Shown one piece after another: positions 34,783 to 43,809 of a stretch of DNA of 64,000 bases. Source of the DNA: Acidobacteriota bacterium. GTDB taxonomy: Bacteria > Acidobacteriota > Terriglobia > Terriglobales > Acidobacteriaceae. Both the position numbers and the translations under genes were made by a program. The DNA is taken from the NCBI GenBank assembly GCA_003010405.1, contig PJLO01000002.1:1-64000 (forward strand). The letters run 5' to 3'. Positions within the stretch are counted from its first letter, which is position 1; each line of letters opens with the position of its first letter. The notes under the pieces were generated by a model. It worked only from the letters and a program-made list of their open reading frames with translations, had not been told where the DNA came from and searched no databases.

Positions 34783-36240
34783 TCAGGCTTTCTGCGCCGC
34801 CGTTTTCTTTCCGACTTCCTCGGTCGCATCCAAAATCAGCTTCCATGCCAGCTTAACGTCCTCAAGACTGGAGGCGATATTGCCGATGGTGAGGCGGATC
34901 ACATACTGACCGTTGAGCGCAGTATGTGAGAGGAAGATTCTTCTGCTTGCGTTCACTTTCTCGATCACCGCTTTGTTCAACTCGTCGCTGCCGCGCAGGC
35001 GGAAACAAACGGTCGAGAAGGGAACTGGCGCGATGCGCTCGAAACGGTCGTCGGCATCGACCCAGCTTGAAAATTCTTGCGCGAGCTGACAATGGCGTCG
35101 AAGAAATTCCATTATGCCTTCGCGTCCGAAGTAGCGCAGGATGAACCACAGCTTCAGGCCGCGGAAGCGATGGCCAAGCGGGACTCCGTAATCCATCAGG
35201 TGAATGGCTCGCGGATTTTCGCTGGCGCGCAGGTATTCGGGTACAAGCGAGAGCGCCTGGCGCAGAATTTCCGGCTTTCGCGTGTAGAAGGCGCTGAGGT
35301 CCGCCTGGGTCATCAGCCATTTATGCGGATTCGTGACGACTGAGTGGGCGCCTGCCAGTCCAACAAAGTGCTCGGCACACTCGGGTAGGAGCGCGCATGG
35401 CCCAGCGTAAGCGCAATCAACGTGGAGCCACATGCCGAACTCTTCGGCCAGTTTCGCGCACTCCGCAACCGGGTCCACGCTGGTGGAAGACGTGGTGCCG
35501 ATGGTGGCGACGATGCAGCAAGGCTGGAGGCCCGCGCGCAGGTCAGTTTCGATGAGCGTGCGCAGGGCGCTTGCCTTCATTCGGAATTGTGCGTCAGTCG
35601 GAACCTTGCGTACAAACTTCTGGCCAATGCCGACGGCCATGGCGCCCTTCTCGACCGAGGAGTGTGCCTGTTCGGAGGTATAGACGACGAGGTTGCCGCG
35701 ATAGCCTTCGACGCGGGTATCGGGCTGGGAAAAGGCGCGGGCGCAGATGAGTGCGTGCATGGTGCTGGTGGACGCCGTGTCGTAAATGATGCCGAAAAAC
35801 TCGGGCGGAAGGCCAAGCCATTCGCGAAGCCACCCCATGGCCACCTGTTCCAGCTCAACCACGGCGGGGGAAGTCATCCAGTGCAGGCCGTTGGTGTTCA
35901 TGGCAGCAATCAACAACTCGGCGAGAATTCCCGGGGTGGATGCGGATGTGCCGAAGTAGGCCATGAAGCCGGGATGATTCCACTGCGTTACCGCAGGAAC
36001 AATCTTGCTGCGGAAGTCCTCCAGCATGGATTCAAAGCTCTCGCCCTGTTCGGGTGCGTGCGCCGGAAGGGAATCGATGAGCTCGCCGGGTTTCAGAGTG
36101 GGGAGTACGGGATAGTCGCGAATATTGCCGAGGTACTCCGCAATCCATTCCACGCTGTTGTGCGCGGATTTACGGAAATCTTCCACGTACCGCGCCCAAT
36201 CTTGAGGGTTTTGGGGATCGGGCAGATTATGATCTGACAT
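34783..36240 (-). CDS. PLP-dependent aromatic-L-amino-acid decarboxylase-like enzyme
   Basis: Group II PLP decarboxylase of 485 residues, like DDC/tryptophan decarboxylase. The PLP lysine is in VTNPHKW, the conserved HVDCAYAG aspartate binds the pyridine nitrogen, and NTNGLHWMTSPAVVELE precedes it. It would turn an aromatic amino acid into its amine. ATG 36240 (MSDHNLPDP) follows AGGAG at 6 nt; a longer frame to 36306 is not supported. The C-terminal helical segment and lysine tail (EEVGKKTAAQKA) are polar. It is divergent from hypA with 167 bp between. Confidence 0.9.
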   Translation of the reverse strand: MSDHNLPDPQNPQDWARYVEDFRKSAHNSVEWIAEYLGNIRDYPVLPTLKPGELIDSLPAHAPEQGESFESMLEDFRSKIVPAVTQWNHPGFMAYFGTSASTPGILAELLIAAMNTNGLHWMTSPAVVELEQVAMGWLREWLGLPPEFFGIIYDTASTSTMHALICARAFSQPDTRVEGYRGNLVVYTSEQAHSSVEKGAMAVGIGQKFVRKVPTDAQFRMKASALRTLIETDLRAGLQPCCIVATIGTTSSTSVDPVAECAKLAEEFGMWLHVDCAYAGPCALLPECAEHFVGLAGAHSVVTNPHKWLMTQADLSAFYTRKPEILRQALSLVPEYLRASENPRAIHLMDYGVPLGHRFRGLKLWFILRYFGREGIMEFLRRHCQLAQEFSSWVDADDRFERIAPVPFSTVCFRLRGSDELNKAVIEKVNASRRIFLSHTALNGQYVIRLTIGNIASSLEDVKLAWKLILDATEEVGKKTAAQKA

Positions 36241-36407
36241 TTGTGCTCCTGTATAAGAAATTTTACCGCAGGGAGCAGGGCCCGGCGACACTGTGAGAGC
36301 CGTCACAGCCGAATGTTCATTTGAAGACGAGAATCAAGCTAGCGCAGAATATAGGCCATTGCCTCGCGTAACGGCGCTAGCTGGAGCCGTGGATTCAGGA
36401 GTTTAAA

Positions 36408-36752
36408 TTGCACGAGCTATCCATCGTTTCTTCCGTCCTTGACCAGCTTGATGAGCTGAAGAAGCAGCACGAAGGCGCGGTGTTCTCGAAGGTGGGGTTA
36501 CGCGTGGGCGAGCTGGCGGGCGTAGACGTGGACTGCCTGCGTTTTGGTTTTGAAGCTGTTGTGAAAGACACGCATTGGGAGCGGCTGGCGCTGGAGATTG
36601 AGCAGGTTCCGCGTCGGCAGCGGTGCCCTGCGTGCAGCGAAGAATTCAGGGCAGAGAACTGGGCTACCACTTGTCCCAAATGCGGCGAGACGGAAACCGT
36701 AGTTGTTGCCGGGCAAGAGCTCGAGATCGCCTATGTCGAGGTAGAGGAATGA
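36408..36752 (+). CDS. hypA: Hydrogenase/urease nickel incorporation protein HypA
   Basis: Nickel metallochaperone of 114 residues. The nickel-binding His2-Glu3 (MHELSIV) is intact, and the structural zinc site uses C73, C76, C89 and C92 (CPAC...CPKC). The start is TTG at 36408 with AGGAG 8 nt upstream; His2 must follow the start codon, which fixes it. Its TGA overlaps the hypB ATG. No hydrogenase or urease structural gene is near. Confidence 0.93.
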   Translation: MHELSIVSSVLDQLDELKKQHEGAVFSKVGLRVGELAGVDVDCLRFGFEAVVKDTHWERLALEIEQVPRRQRCPACSEEFRAENWATTCPKCGETETVVVAGQELEIAYVEVEE

Positions 36753-37423
36753 GCCAGATCGTAGTTGAAAAAAAGGTGTTGAACGAAAATCAGAAGATTG
36801 CCCTTGAGCTGCGCGAGAAATTCCGCGCACACAAGATTCTAGTGATCAACATCGTTAGCTCGCCGGGATCGGGCAAAACAACTTTGCTGGAGCAAACCCT
36901 TGAGCGAATGGACAAGAGCAAGCGCGTAGCGCTGCTGACCGGCGATCTGCAAACGGAAAACGACGCCAGGCGGCTTGCGCAATGGGGCTTTCCGGTAAAG
37001 CAGATCATTACCGGAGGAACCTGCCATCTGGACGCGAAGATGATCGAGCGTCACTTGGCGGACTGGCCGCTGGAGAACATTGACGTACTGATCATCGAAA
37101 ACGTGGGTAACCTGGTGTGTCCGACTGGCTACGATCTGGGCGAGCATTTCAAGATCGTGATGCTGAGCGTAACCGAAGGCGAGGACAAGCCGCTGAAATA
37201 TCCATCAATCTTCGTTAAATCCGAACTGATGATTCTGAGCAAGGTGGATTTGCTGCCATACGTTCCTTTCGATGCCGAAGTGGCTAAGAGCAATGCGAGG
37301 ATGGTTCATCCGGGAATCGAGATTATTGAAACCTCAAACAAAGGCGATGGGATGGAGCAGTGGATGAAATGGCTGGAGGAAAAACTGGCTGCGGTGAAAT
37401 CAGGCGAGCTGATTTCCATTTAA
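36749..37423 (+). CDS. hypB: Hydrogenase nickel incorporation GTPase HypB
   Basis: GTPase of 224 residues that delivers nickel to [NiFe] hydrogenase together with HypA. The P-loop is SSPGSGKTT (37-45); the GTPase-domain metal site is C92-H93 (TGGTCHL) and C124 (NLVCPTG). The N-terminal CxxCGC motif and His-rich stretch of some HypB are absent. ATGA overlap with hypA implies coupling. It is followed after 146 bp by a thiolase. Confidence 0.94.
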   Translation: MSQIVVEKKVLNENQKIALELREKFRAHKILVINIVSSPGSGKTTLLEQTLERMDKSKRVALLTGDLQTENDARRLAQWGFPVKQIITGGTCHLDAKMIERHLADWPLENIDVLIIENVGNLVCPTGYDLGEHFKIVMLSVTEGEDKPLKYPSIFVKSELMILSKVDLLPYVPFDAEVAKSNARMVHPGIEIIETSNKGDGMEQWMKWLEEKLAAVKSGELISI

Positions 37424-37452
37424 CGTCATTCAGAATCTAGATTTTGTGTGCG

Positions 37453-37483
37453 GGCCGGGGAATAACTCTCTCCGGCCTTCTTC
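37453..37483 (+). terminator. Weak terminator or attenuator hairpin after hypB
   Basis: GGCCGG (37453-37458) pairs with CCGGCC (37472-37477) around a 13-nt loop and is followed by TTCTTC. The pyrimidine tail is short, so readthrough to the thiolase is possible. Confidence 0.45.
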
Positions 37484-37568
37484 CGTGTATGAGAGAAGCA
37501 GGGAACAAATGGAATCCTGGCCATACCAGAACGCATCTTGCAGAGGGGGAGAATTACTGGAGAACGAG

Positions 37569-38768
37569 ATGAAACCCGTCTATATAGCTGCCTATCACCA
37601 ATCCAAGTTCGGCAAACTGCTCGGAATGACCATCCCGCAAATTGTGAATAACTCAATTCAGGGCGTCTGCAGGGAAATTGGCGTTGATCCTTCGCTGCTC
37701 GATGTGGGGTCGGTCGGAGCTGCCTGCAATATCTCTCTGAACGAGCAGGGTTTGCTTTCTGGTCTTGCTGCTTCGGTACCGGGGCTGGCCAGCAAGCCCA
37801 TTGAAACCGTGGAAAATGCCTGTGCCTCCGGAGGGCAAGCCGTTCTCTCCACGATTCTGAAGCTGCAGGCCGGATGGGGAGAAACTGGCTTTGCGATGGG
37901 CTATGAGAAGATGCGCGACGCCGAGGGGAAAATGGATGGGAAACTCGTTGGCAAGGCGCTGGGAGAATACTCGCATCCGGATGAGCGCCCGGGCAAAATA
38001 TATGTTTTTCCCCATCTGTATGCCGAGATCATGGAATGTTATCTCAAGCGCCACAAGGTAACGGAAGCCGATCTGGCGACGATTTCGGTGGAAGAGTATG
38101 CCAACGGCAACAAAAATCCCTTGGCCCAGATGAACAAAGTGAAGATCACTCTCGACGATGTGATAACCATTAGCGACAGGAACCGCTACATCGTCGATGG
38201 CCTGCCGCTCAAGACCTACGACTGCTCGCAGATTTCGGACGGCTATGCGGCGCTCATTCTGGCGACGGAAGAAGGTTTGGCGAGGCTGGGTGTAAGTCGG
38301 GCCGATGCGGTTGAGATCGCCGGTTGTGCGCAGGCCACCGATCCGCTGATGAAGGAAGGGCGCGACATTCTGCGTCCGGCCGGGGCTTACCGTGCGATGA
38401 ATCGCGCTTATGAAATGGCCGGAGTCACGGCGCAGGACGTGAACGTGGCCGAAGTGCATGACTGCTTCTCCGTCATGGGCGCGATTGGCGCTGAGGTGCT
38501 TGGTAAAGCAAAGTTTGGCGAGGGTGCGAAGTACTGGGTGGAAGGGAAGGCGAGAGTCGATGGCGAGTGCGGCATCAACCTTTCAGGCGGACTGATCGCC
38601 AAAGGGCATCCGATTGGAGCAACGGGGGTTGCCATGGTGGGTACATGCTTCAATCAACTCATGGGACGGATGCCGGAAGGCTTGCAGATGAAGAATCCGA
38701 AGGTGGCAGCGACGTTTAATGTCGGCGGCGCGATTTGCGCCTCGGTCTGCACGGTTCTCAAGCGGTAG
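37569..38768 (+). CDS. Thiolase-family acyltransferase
   Basis: Thiolase-fold protein of 399 residues. The acyl-accepting Cys85 is in ENACASGGQA; the later catalytic residues appear in AEVHDCFS, AKGHPIGATG (His) and VGGAICASV (Cys). Overall it resembles SCP-x/SCP2-like archaeal-type thiolases more than FadA, so it may be a degradative or biosynthetic acetyl-CoA acyltransferase. ATG 37569 (MKPVYIAAYH) follows GGAG at 7 nt; the frame upstream is not homologous. It runs convergent with the small zinc-ribbon gene. Confidence 0.9.
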   Translation: MKPVYIAAYHQSKFGKLLGMTIPQIVNNSIQGVCREIGVDPSLLDVGSVGAACNISLNEQGLLSGLAASVPGLASKPIETVENACASGGQAVLSTILKLQAGWGETGFAMGYEKMRDAEGKMDGKLVGKALGEYSHPDERPGKIYVFPHLYAEIMECYLKRHKVTEADLATISVEEYANGNKNPLAQMNKVKITLDDVITISDRNRYIVDGLPLKTYDCSQISDGYAALILATEEGLARLGVSRADAVEIAGCAQATDPLMKEGRDILRPAGAYRAMNRAYEMAGVTAQDVNVAEVHDCFSVMGAIGAEVLGKAKFGEGAKYWVEGKARVDGECGINLSGGLIAKGHPIGATGVAMVGTCFNQLMGRMPEGLQMKNPKVAATFNVGGAICASVCTVLKR

Positions 38769-38778
38769 CCGCTCCGTT

Positions 38779-38994
38779 TTATTCGGGCTTTGGCGAAGGC
38801 ACGATGTGGCCTTCGCCGGGAATAAAGTCGTCGGTCGAGTAGTCCTGAAGCTCGTGACAGTGAGGGCATTCAAAGCGTCCGGCCCCGGAATGCGGGACAA
38901 GTGAGTCGGTGCTCTTTCCCTTTACGGCTTTGCGCGGGAGCACGGGGAAGCGCTGTGCGCAGATCTTGCATTCAACCATCCAGACTAGTGCCAT
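38779..38994 (-). CDS. Small zinc-ribbon protein of unknown function
   Basis: A 71-residue protein with two CxxC pairs, C9-C12 (ECKICAQ) and C43-C46 (ECPHCHE), suited to a zinc ribbon. The C-terminus is acidic and proline-rich. The start ATG at 38994 lacks a strong ribosome-binding site; ATG 38979 (MVECKIC) is an alternative. It is convergent with the thiolase (10 bp apart) and in the same direction as the peptidase upstream, with a terminator between. Confidence 0.65.
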   Translation of the reverse strand: MALVWMVECKICAQRFPVLPRKAVKGKSTDSLVPHSGAGRFECPHCHELQDYSTDDFIPGEGHIVPSPKPE

Positions 38995-39024
38995 AAATGA
39001 ATGTTACTCGAAACGCAGCAAAAA

Positions 39025-39073
39025 GTGCCCTGCACTCCCTCTGAAACCGGGCGGGATGACAGGGCTTTTTTTT
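39025..39073. terminator. Bidirectional terminator
   Basis: GCCCTG (39027-39032) pairs with CAGGGC (39060-39065). On the plus strand it is followed by eight T; on the minus strand by ACTTTTT. It ends the M13 peptidase transcript on the minus strand and catches plus-strand readthrough from the thiolase. Confidence 0.75.
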
Positions 39074-39075
39074 GT

Positions 39076-41142
39076 TTACCAGATGCGCACCCGCTCGGCT
39101 GGCGCAAGATAGAGTTTCTCTCCCGGTTCAACATGGAAGGCGGAGTACCAGGCATCGATGTTGCGCACGGTTGCGGCGCGAAATTCCGCTGGTGCATGGG
39201 AATCCGTCGCCACCTGTCGCCGAAGTGTGGCTTCGCGAGTTTTGTTAGCCCAGTTCTGGGCGAAGGCGATGAAGTACTGCTGGTCGCCCGTGAATCCACC
39301 CTGCTCGGGTGCGGGGTTGCCGCCGAGCGAGGCGCGATAGCCGTCGTAAGCGGCGGAGATTCCCGCTACGTCGGCGATGTTTTCGGCGAGTGTCTGTTCG
39401 CCGTTAACGGAAAGATTTGGGAACGGCTTGTAAGTATCGTACTGCGCAGCGAGTTTCTTTGTGGCCGTGTCAAAGTGTGCGAGATCGTCCTTAGTCCACC
39501 AGTTGCGCAGAGCACCCGTGGAGTCGAATGTGCTCCCCGCAGTATCGAAGGCATGGCTGATCTCGTGTCCTATGACTGAGCCGATGGCGCCATAATTGGC
39601 TGCCGCGGGTGCCTGTGGATCGAAGAAAGGCGGCTGGAGAATCGCGGCCGGGAAGTTCAGCGCGTTTTGCAATGGCAAGTTGACGGCATTCACCGTCTGC
39701 GGCATCATCGACCATTCTTTCTTGTCGACCGAGGCTCCCAGGCGCTTCACCTCGCGATGGTACTCGAAGAGACCGCCTCGCCAGAGATTGCCGAAAACAT
39801 CATCAGCTTTGATTTTGAGCGCGGAGTAGTCGCGCCATGTTTCTGGGTAGCCCACCCCTACATACAGCGTGTTGAGCTTGGCCTGGGCTTCAGCCTTGGT
39901 TGTGGGAGCCATCCAGGTCAGCGCTTCGATTCGCTTTCGGAATGCTTCAACGATATTGGCGACCATGACTTGTGCCTGTGTCTTGGCCTCCGGTGAAAAG
40001 TATCGCTGCGCGTAGATTTTGCCAACCTCGTCGCCTAGCAATCCGTTGACGACACGCACTCCTCGCTGCCAGCGCGGGCGCTGCTGCGGAGTGCCGGAAA
40101 GCGTCTTGCCAAAGAAAGCGAAGCGCTCTTCGGCAAAGGCCTTGGGCAGAACTCCGGCGTACTGTTCTATCAGGTGGAAGGCAAGCCAGTCTTTCCAGGT
40201 ATCGAGCGAAACGGAGGAAACGAGGGCTGCTTCCCCGGTGAACGCGGCGGGCTGCCAGACGATGAAGCTGGCCTGCTTGTCGAGCCCGGCGGCGCGGAAG
40301 TATTCGCTCCAATCGAGACCGGGAGCCTTGATTACGAAATCTGTCTTACTCCACGTGTTGTCTGCCTTGTGCACATCTTCGTTGTCTGCGAGAGAACTAT
40401 GCTTCTCGGCTATGGCGTGCTCCAGTTCCATAATGCGTGCGGCGCGCTCTTCCGGTTCGGTGAATCCGGCGAGCTTCAACATGGCGACTATGTGCGCCTG
40501 ATACTTGGCGCGGATATCCCGCATATGATCGCTGGAGGAGAGGTAGTACTCGCGATCGGGGAGCACGATGCCGCCCTGAAGCAGATATGCCCCGTAGTGT
40601 GCCGAGTCATGGAAGCCGGGAGCGACCCAGATTCCGAAGAGGTTTGAAGTATGGAAGTTGGTGTTGTTCAGGGGATCGACGTCGGCTCGGAGAGTTGCTC
40701 CGAGGGCGTGCGCCAATTGCTTCTTGTTCTTGATTGCGCCGATTGCCTTAAGATGCGGTTGGAGTGGCGCTAGGCCCTTGGCTTCGATTGCCTTCTCGTT
40801 CATATAGGAGTTGTAGAGGTCGGCTATTTTCCGCGCGCCGGTTCCGGGCTTTGCTTGCGATTTCGCAGCTTCCTCGATGATGCCCGCTGTACGCTTGTTG
40901 GCAGTGTCGTCCAAGGCGGTGAAGGCGCCGATGGAACCACGGTCGGCTGGAATGTCCGACTTCTTGATCCACTCGCCATTGGCAAAGCGATAGAAGTCGT
41001 CTCCGGGATTTACAGAGCGATCAATGTGGCTGAGAGCGATACCATGCGTCTGTTTTGCCGAGGCTTCCTGCGCGGACGCAGCAGAAGAGAAAACGAGAGT
41101 AGCGCCGAATGCTATGAACGCGAGATGAATGAGGTGACTCAT
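39076..41142 (-). CDS. Exported M13-family zinc metallopeptidase (neprilysin/PepO-like)
   Basis: A 688-residue peptidase. A signal peptide (MSHLIHLAFIAFGATLVFSSAASA-Q) directs it out of the cytoplasm. The zinc site is HEISH (about residues 525-531, in VIGHEISHAFD) with the third ligand in ENIADVAG, and the M13 C-terminal hallmark NAWYSAFHVEPGEKLYL is present. It begins with HGIALSHIDRSVNPGDDFYRFANG, the conserved M13 N-terminus. ATG 41142 follows AGGAGG at 4-5 nt. Substrates are likely oligopeptides in the periplasm. Confidence 0.95.
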   Translation of the reverse strand: MSHLIHLAFIAFGATLVFSSAASAQEASAKQTHGIALSHIDRSVNPGDDFYRFANGEWIKKSDIPADRGSIGAFTALDDTANKRTAGIIEEAAKSQAKPGTGARKIADLYNSYMNEKAIEAKGLAPLQPHLKAIGAIKNKKQLAHALGATLRADVDPLNNTNFHTSNLFGIWVAPGFHDSAHYGAYLLQGGIVLPDREYYLSSSDHMRDIRAKYQAHIVAMLKLAGFTEPEERAARIMELEHAIAEKHSSLADNEDVHKADNTWSKTDFVIKAPGLDWSEYFRAAGLDKQASFIVWQPAAFTGEAALVSSVSLDTWKDWLAFHLIEQYAGVLPKAFAEERFAFFGKTLSGTPQQRPRWQRGVRVVNGLLGDEVGKIYAQRYFSPEAKTQAQVMVANIVEAFRKRIEALTWMAPTTKAEAQAKLNTLYVGVGYPETWRDYSALKIKADDVFGNLWRGGLFEYHREVKRLGASVDKKEWSMMPQTVNAVNLPLQNALNFPAAILQPPFFDPQAPAAANYGAIGSVIGHEISHAFDTAGSTFDSTGALRNWWTKDDLAHFDTATKKLAAQYDTYKPFPNLSVNGEQTLAENIADVAGISAAYDGYRASLGGNPAPEQGGFTGDQQYFIAFAQNWANKTREATLRRQVATDSHAPAEFRAATVRNIDAWYSAFHVEPGEKLYLAPAERVRIW

Positions 41143-41281
41143 TGGGCCTCCTTGAACAGGTACGTAATCTGCCGCACCGAAGTTTAGATGAGACTGAAGC
41201 AAGTTGGATAGCGCTGCAGAGGGGCGCTTCACTCCGCCTATGGCAACGCAACACTTCGCGAACTCCGCAAAAGGGAACGGG

Positions 41282-42511
41282 CTACCGGATGCGCTCGAAG
41301 TGATAACCGGACTTGGCGAGGGCTTCGAGCAGAATTTTTACGTGTTCAGTGCCCCTTGTTTCCAGAGTCAGATCAATTGCCGTGTTGCCGAAATCCACGC
41401 CGAACTTGCGGTCATAGGTGGTTTCGACGATGTTGGCACGGTGCTCGGCCAGTACTCCGGTGAGAGTGTGTAGAGCGCCGGGATAATCCTCCAGGTAAAT
41501 GCGGAGGCGAATGAGGCGTCCATCTTTTGCCAGTCCGCGCTCAATGATGCGCGAGAGGATGCTGACATCTATATTGCCGCCACTAATAACGGCGGCGATG
41601 CGCTTGCCCTTGCAATGGATTTTGTCGTGAACCAGGGCGGCGACAGTAGCAGCGCCCGCGCCCTCGGCGACGGTCTTTTCGCGCTCCAATAGAAGCAGAA
41701 TTGCGCTGGCGATTTCTTCCTCTTCGACGGTGACGATCTCGTCCACGTATTTTTGCACCATGGGCATGGTGCGCTCGCCGGCGCGGCGCACGGCGATGCC
41801 GTCGGCCAGGGTTGACGCCATAGGCAGCGTGACCAGGTGTCCGGCATCAATAGCGGCCTTCATCGAAGGCAGGCGAGATGTTTGCACACCGATCACCTGA
41901 ATGCGTGGATTGATCTCCTTAAGCGCGCAGGCCATTCCGCCGATCAGTCCTCCGCCTCCGATGGGCACGACGACTACATCGACATCGGGGATCTGGCTTA
42001 ACAGTTCAATTCCGAGCGTGCCCTGCCCGGCGATGATAGCGTCGTCGTCGAAAGCGTGGATGAAGGTGAGGTTCATTTCGGTGGCGCGGCGCTTGGCCTC
42101 GTCACAGGATTCATCGTAGTTCGCGCCGTGCAGCACGACCTCTCCGCCGAAGCGTCGAGTGGCCATAACCTTGTTGAGAGCCGTGGCGAGCGGCATGACG
42201 ATCTGCGCCGGGATTCCGCGCTTTGTGGCATGGTAGGAGACCGCTTGCGCGTGATTTCCGGCTGAAGCGGCAATCAATCCGTGGCCCAGCTCTTCCGGCG
42301 TAAGTTCCAGAATCTTATTGAGGGCTCCGCGCTCTTTGTAGGCTCCGGTGATCTGGAGGTTCTCCAGCTTAAGAAAAATCTGGTTGCCGCAGAGCTGCGA
42401 GAAGGTATCCGAGCGCGAGCATGGCGAGTGGAAGACGGAGTCGCGGATTCTCGCATAGGCTCTTCTGACATCATCAACTGTCACCATGGCTGCCGCCGCA
42501 CCTAAGGTCAT
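41282..42511 (-). CDS. ilvA: Threonine ammonia-lyase with C-terminal ACT domain
   Basis: PLP enzyme of 409 residues converting threonine to 2-oxobutyrate, the first step to isoleucine. The PLP lysine is K59 (GAYKERGAL), the phosphate loop GGGGLIGG and SGGNID are present. Residues of about 330-409 form one ACT domain (LIRLRIYLEDYPGALHTLTGVL), so it may be feedback-regulated. ATG 42511 follows AGGAAA. It is divergent from the epimerase gene. Confidence 0.94.
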   Translation of the reverse strand: MTLGAAAAMVTVDDVRRAYARIRDSVFHSPCSRSDTFSQLCGNQIFLKLENLQITGAYKERGALNKILELTPEELGHGLIAASAGNHAQAVSYHATKRGIPAQIVMPLATALNKVMATRRFGGEVVLHGANYDESCDEAKRRATEMNLTFIHAFDDDAIIAGQGTLGIELLSQIPDVDVVVVPIGGGGLIGGMACALKEINPRIQVIGVQTSRLPSMKAAIDAGHLVTLPMASTLADGIAVRRAGERTMPMVQKYVDEIVTVEEEEIASAILLLLEREKTVAEGAGAATVAALVHDKIHCKGKRIAAVISGGNIDVSILSRIIERGLAKDGRLIRLRIYLEDYPGALHTLTGVLAEHRANIVETTYDRKFGVDFGNTAIDLTLETRGTEHVKILLEALAKSGYHFERIR

Positions 42512-42708
42512 AATTTTTTCCTGAATGCGATGCACTTAGTCCCGAGGGGGTTAAGTAGGCTCGCGAGAAATACAAGTATAAGCGATTCTCCCTTTGTGTC
42601 CGTTCCGATGTAAATACAGTTAAAAAGTAAACGTATGTAGGCATGCTCGCATCTATTCACGCTGAGACTGATTTGAGAGTAAGCGGGTGAACAGGGGATT
42701 AACGGGAA

Positions 42709-43809
42709 ATGCTTATCATGAAGCCAGAGTTCCGGTCCATCGTGATTTTTGGAGGAGCCGGGTTTATCGGCTCAAACTGGACGGAGCGGCTGCTGAATAG
42801 AACCGAAGCGAAGGTGCATGTGGTCGACAACCTCTCGCGACCGGGCTCACGACATAATCTGGAGTATCTGCAGAAAATAGCCGGTCCGAACGGACGATTG
42901 CAGATCACAATCGGAGATGTGCGTGATGCTGCGACAGTATCACGGGCGCTTAGAAGCGCAAGCGAGATCTACAATTTCGCCGCGCAGGTTGCAGTCACAA
43001 CCTCGCTGACCGATCCCAGGCTTGATTTCGAGGTAAACCTCGGCGGCACCTTCAACATTCTGGAAGCGGCTCGATGGCACGGGCGTAATCCGTACCTGCT
43101 GTTTACCTCTACGAACAAGGTTTATGGCAGTTGTGGAGATCCGGATGTGCGCGTGGAAGGCAACCGCTACGTGCCGGTTGCGCCAGGCGGAACAGATGAG
43201 TCACAACCGCTTGATTTCCACTCACCTTATGGCTGCTCCAAGGGTGGAGCCGACCAGTATGTGCGCGATTACGCGCGCATCTATGGGCTGAATTCGGTGG
43301 TCTTCCGTATGTCCTGCATTGCAGGGCCACGTCAGTTCGGAACTGAAGACCAAGGCTGGGTTGCTCATTTTCTGTACTCCGCGCTGGCGGGCAAGCCGCT
43401 CACGATCTATGGCGATGGGAGGCAGGTGCGGGATGTGTTGTACGTGGACGATCTGCTGCGTGCCTTCGAGGCTGCTTATCGGAACCGCGAGAAAACAGCG
43501 GGGCAGATCTTTAATATCGGAGGCGGGCAGAAGAACACGGTTTCGTTGCTGGAGCTCATCGACCGCATAGAAGAGCTTACCGGAGTGCGTCCGTGCTACA
43601 ACTTTGATGATCAGCGCGCGGGCGATCAGCTTATATACGTCACCAATCACGCCAAGTTTTCGCGTTTTACCAGGTGGCGACCAGAAGTAGGTGTGGACGG
43701 CGTTCTAAAGGGAATCTACAAGTGGTACACCAATAATCGCGAACTGTTCGCCTCCTCGCCAGCCGAACACCTGAACCAGGTGCTCACCCCGGCTCGGAGG
43801 ACAGCTTGA
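42709..43809 (+). CDS. Extended SDR sugar-nucleotide epimerase (CDP-paratose 2-epimerase-like)
   Basis: Extended short-chain dehydrogenase of 366 residues acting on nucleotide sugars. The NAD loop is GGAGFIGS (15-22), the catalytic residues are Thr135 or Ser134 with Tyr174 and Lys178 (YGCSK), and the family signature RMSCIAGPRQFG-TEDQGWVAHF is like CDP-paratose 2-epimerase. It should epimerise a CDP- or other NDP-linked sugar. Starts at ATG 42709 or 42718 are both possible. Its stop overlaps the TTG of the radical SAM gene (TTGA), so the two are translationally coupled. Confidence 0.87.
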   Translation: MLIMKPEFRSIVIFGGAGFIGSNWTERLLNRTEAKVHVVDNLSRPGSRHNLEYLQKIAGPNGRLQITIGDVRDAATVSRALRSASEIYNFAAQVAVTTSLTDPRLDFEVNLGGTFNILEAARWHGRNPYLLFTSTNKVYGSCGDPDVRVEGNRYVPVAPGGTDESQPLDFHSPYGCSKGGADQYVRDYARIYGLNSVVFRMSCIAGPRQFGTEDQGWVAHFLYSALAGKPLTIYGDGRQVRDVLYVDDLLRAFEAAYRNREKTAGQIFNIGGGQKNTVSLLELIDRIEELTGVRPCYNFDDQRAGDQLIYVTNHAKFSRFTRWRPEVGVDGVLKGIYKWYTNNRELFASSPAEHLNQVLTPARRTA

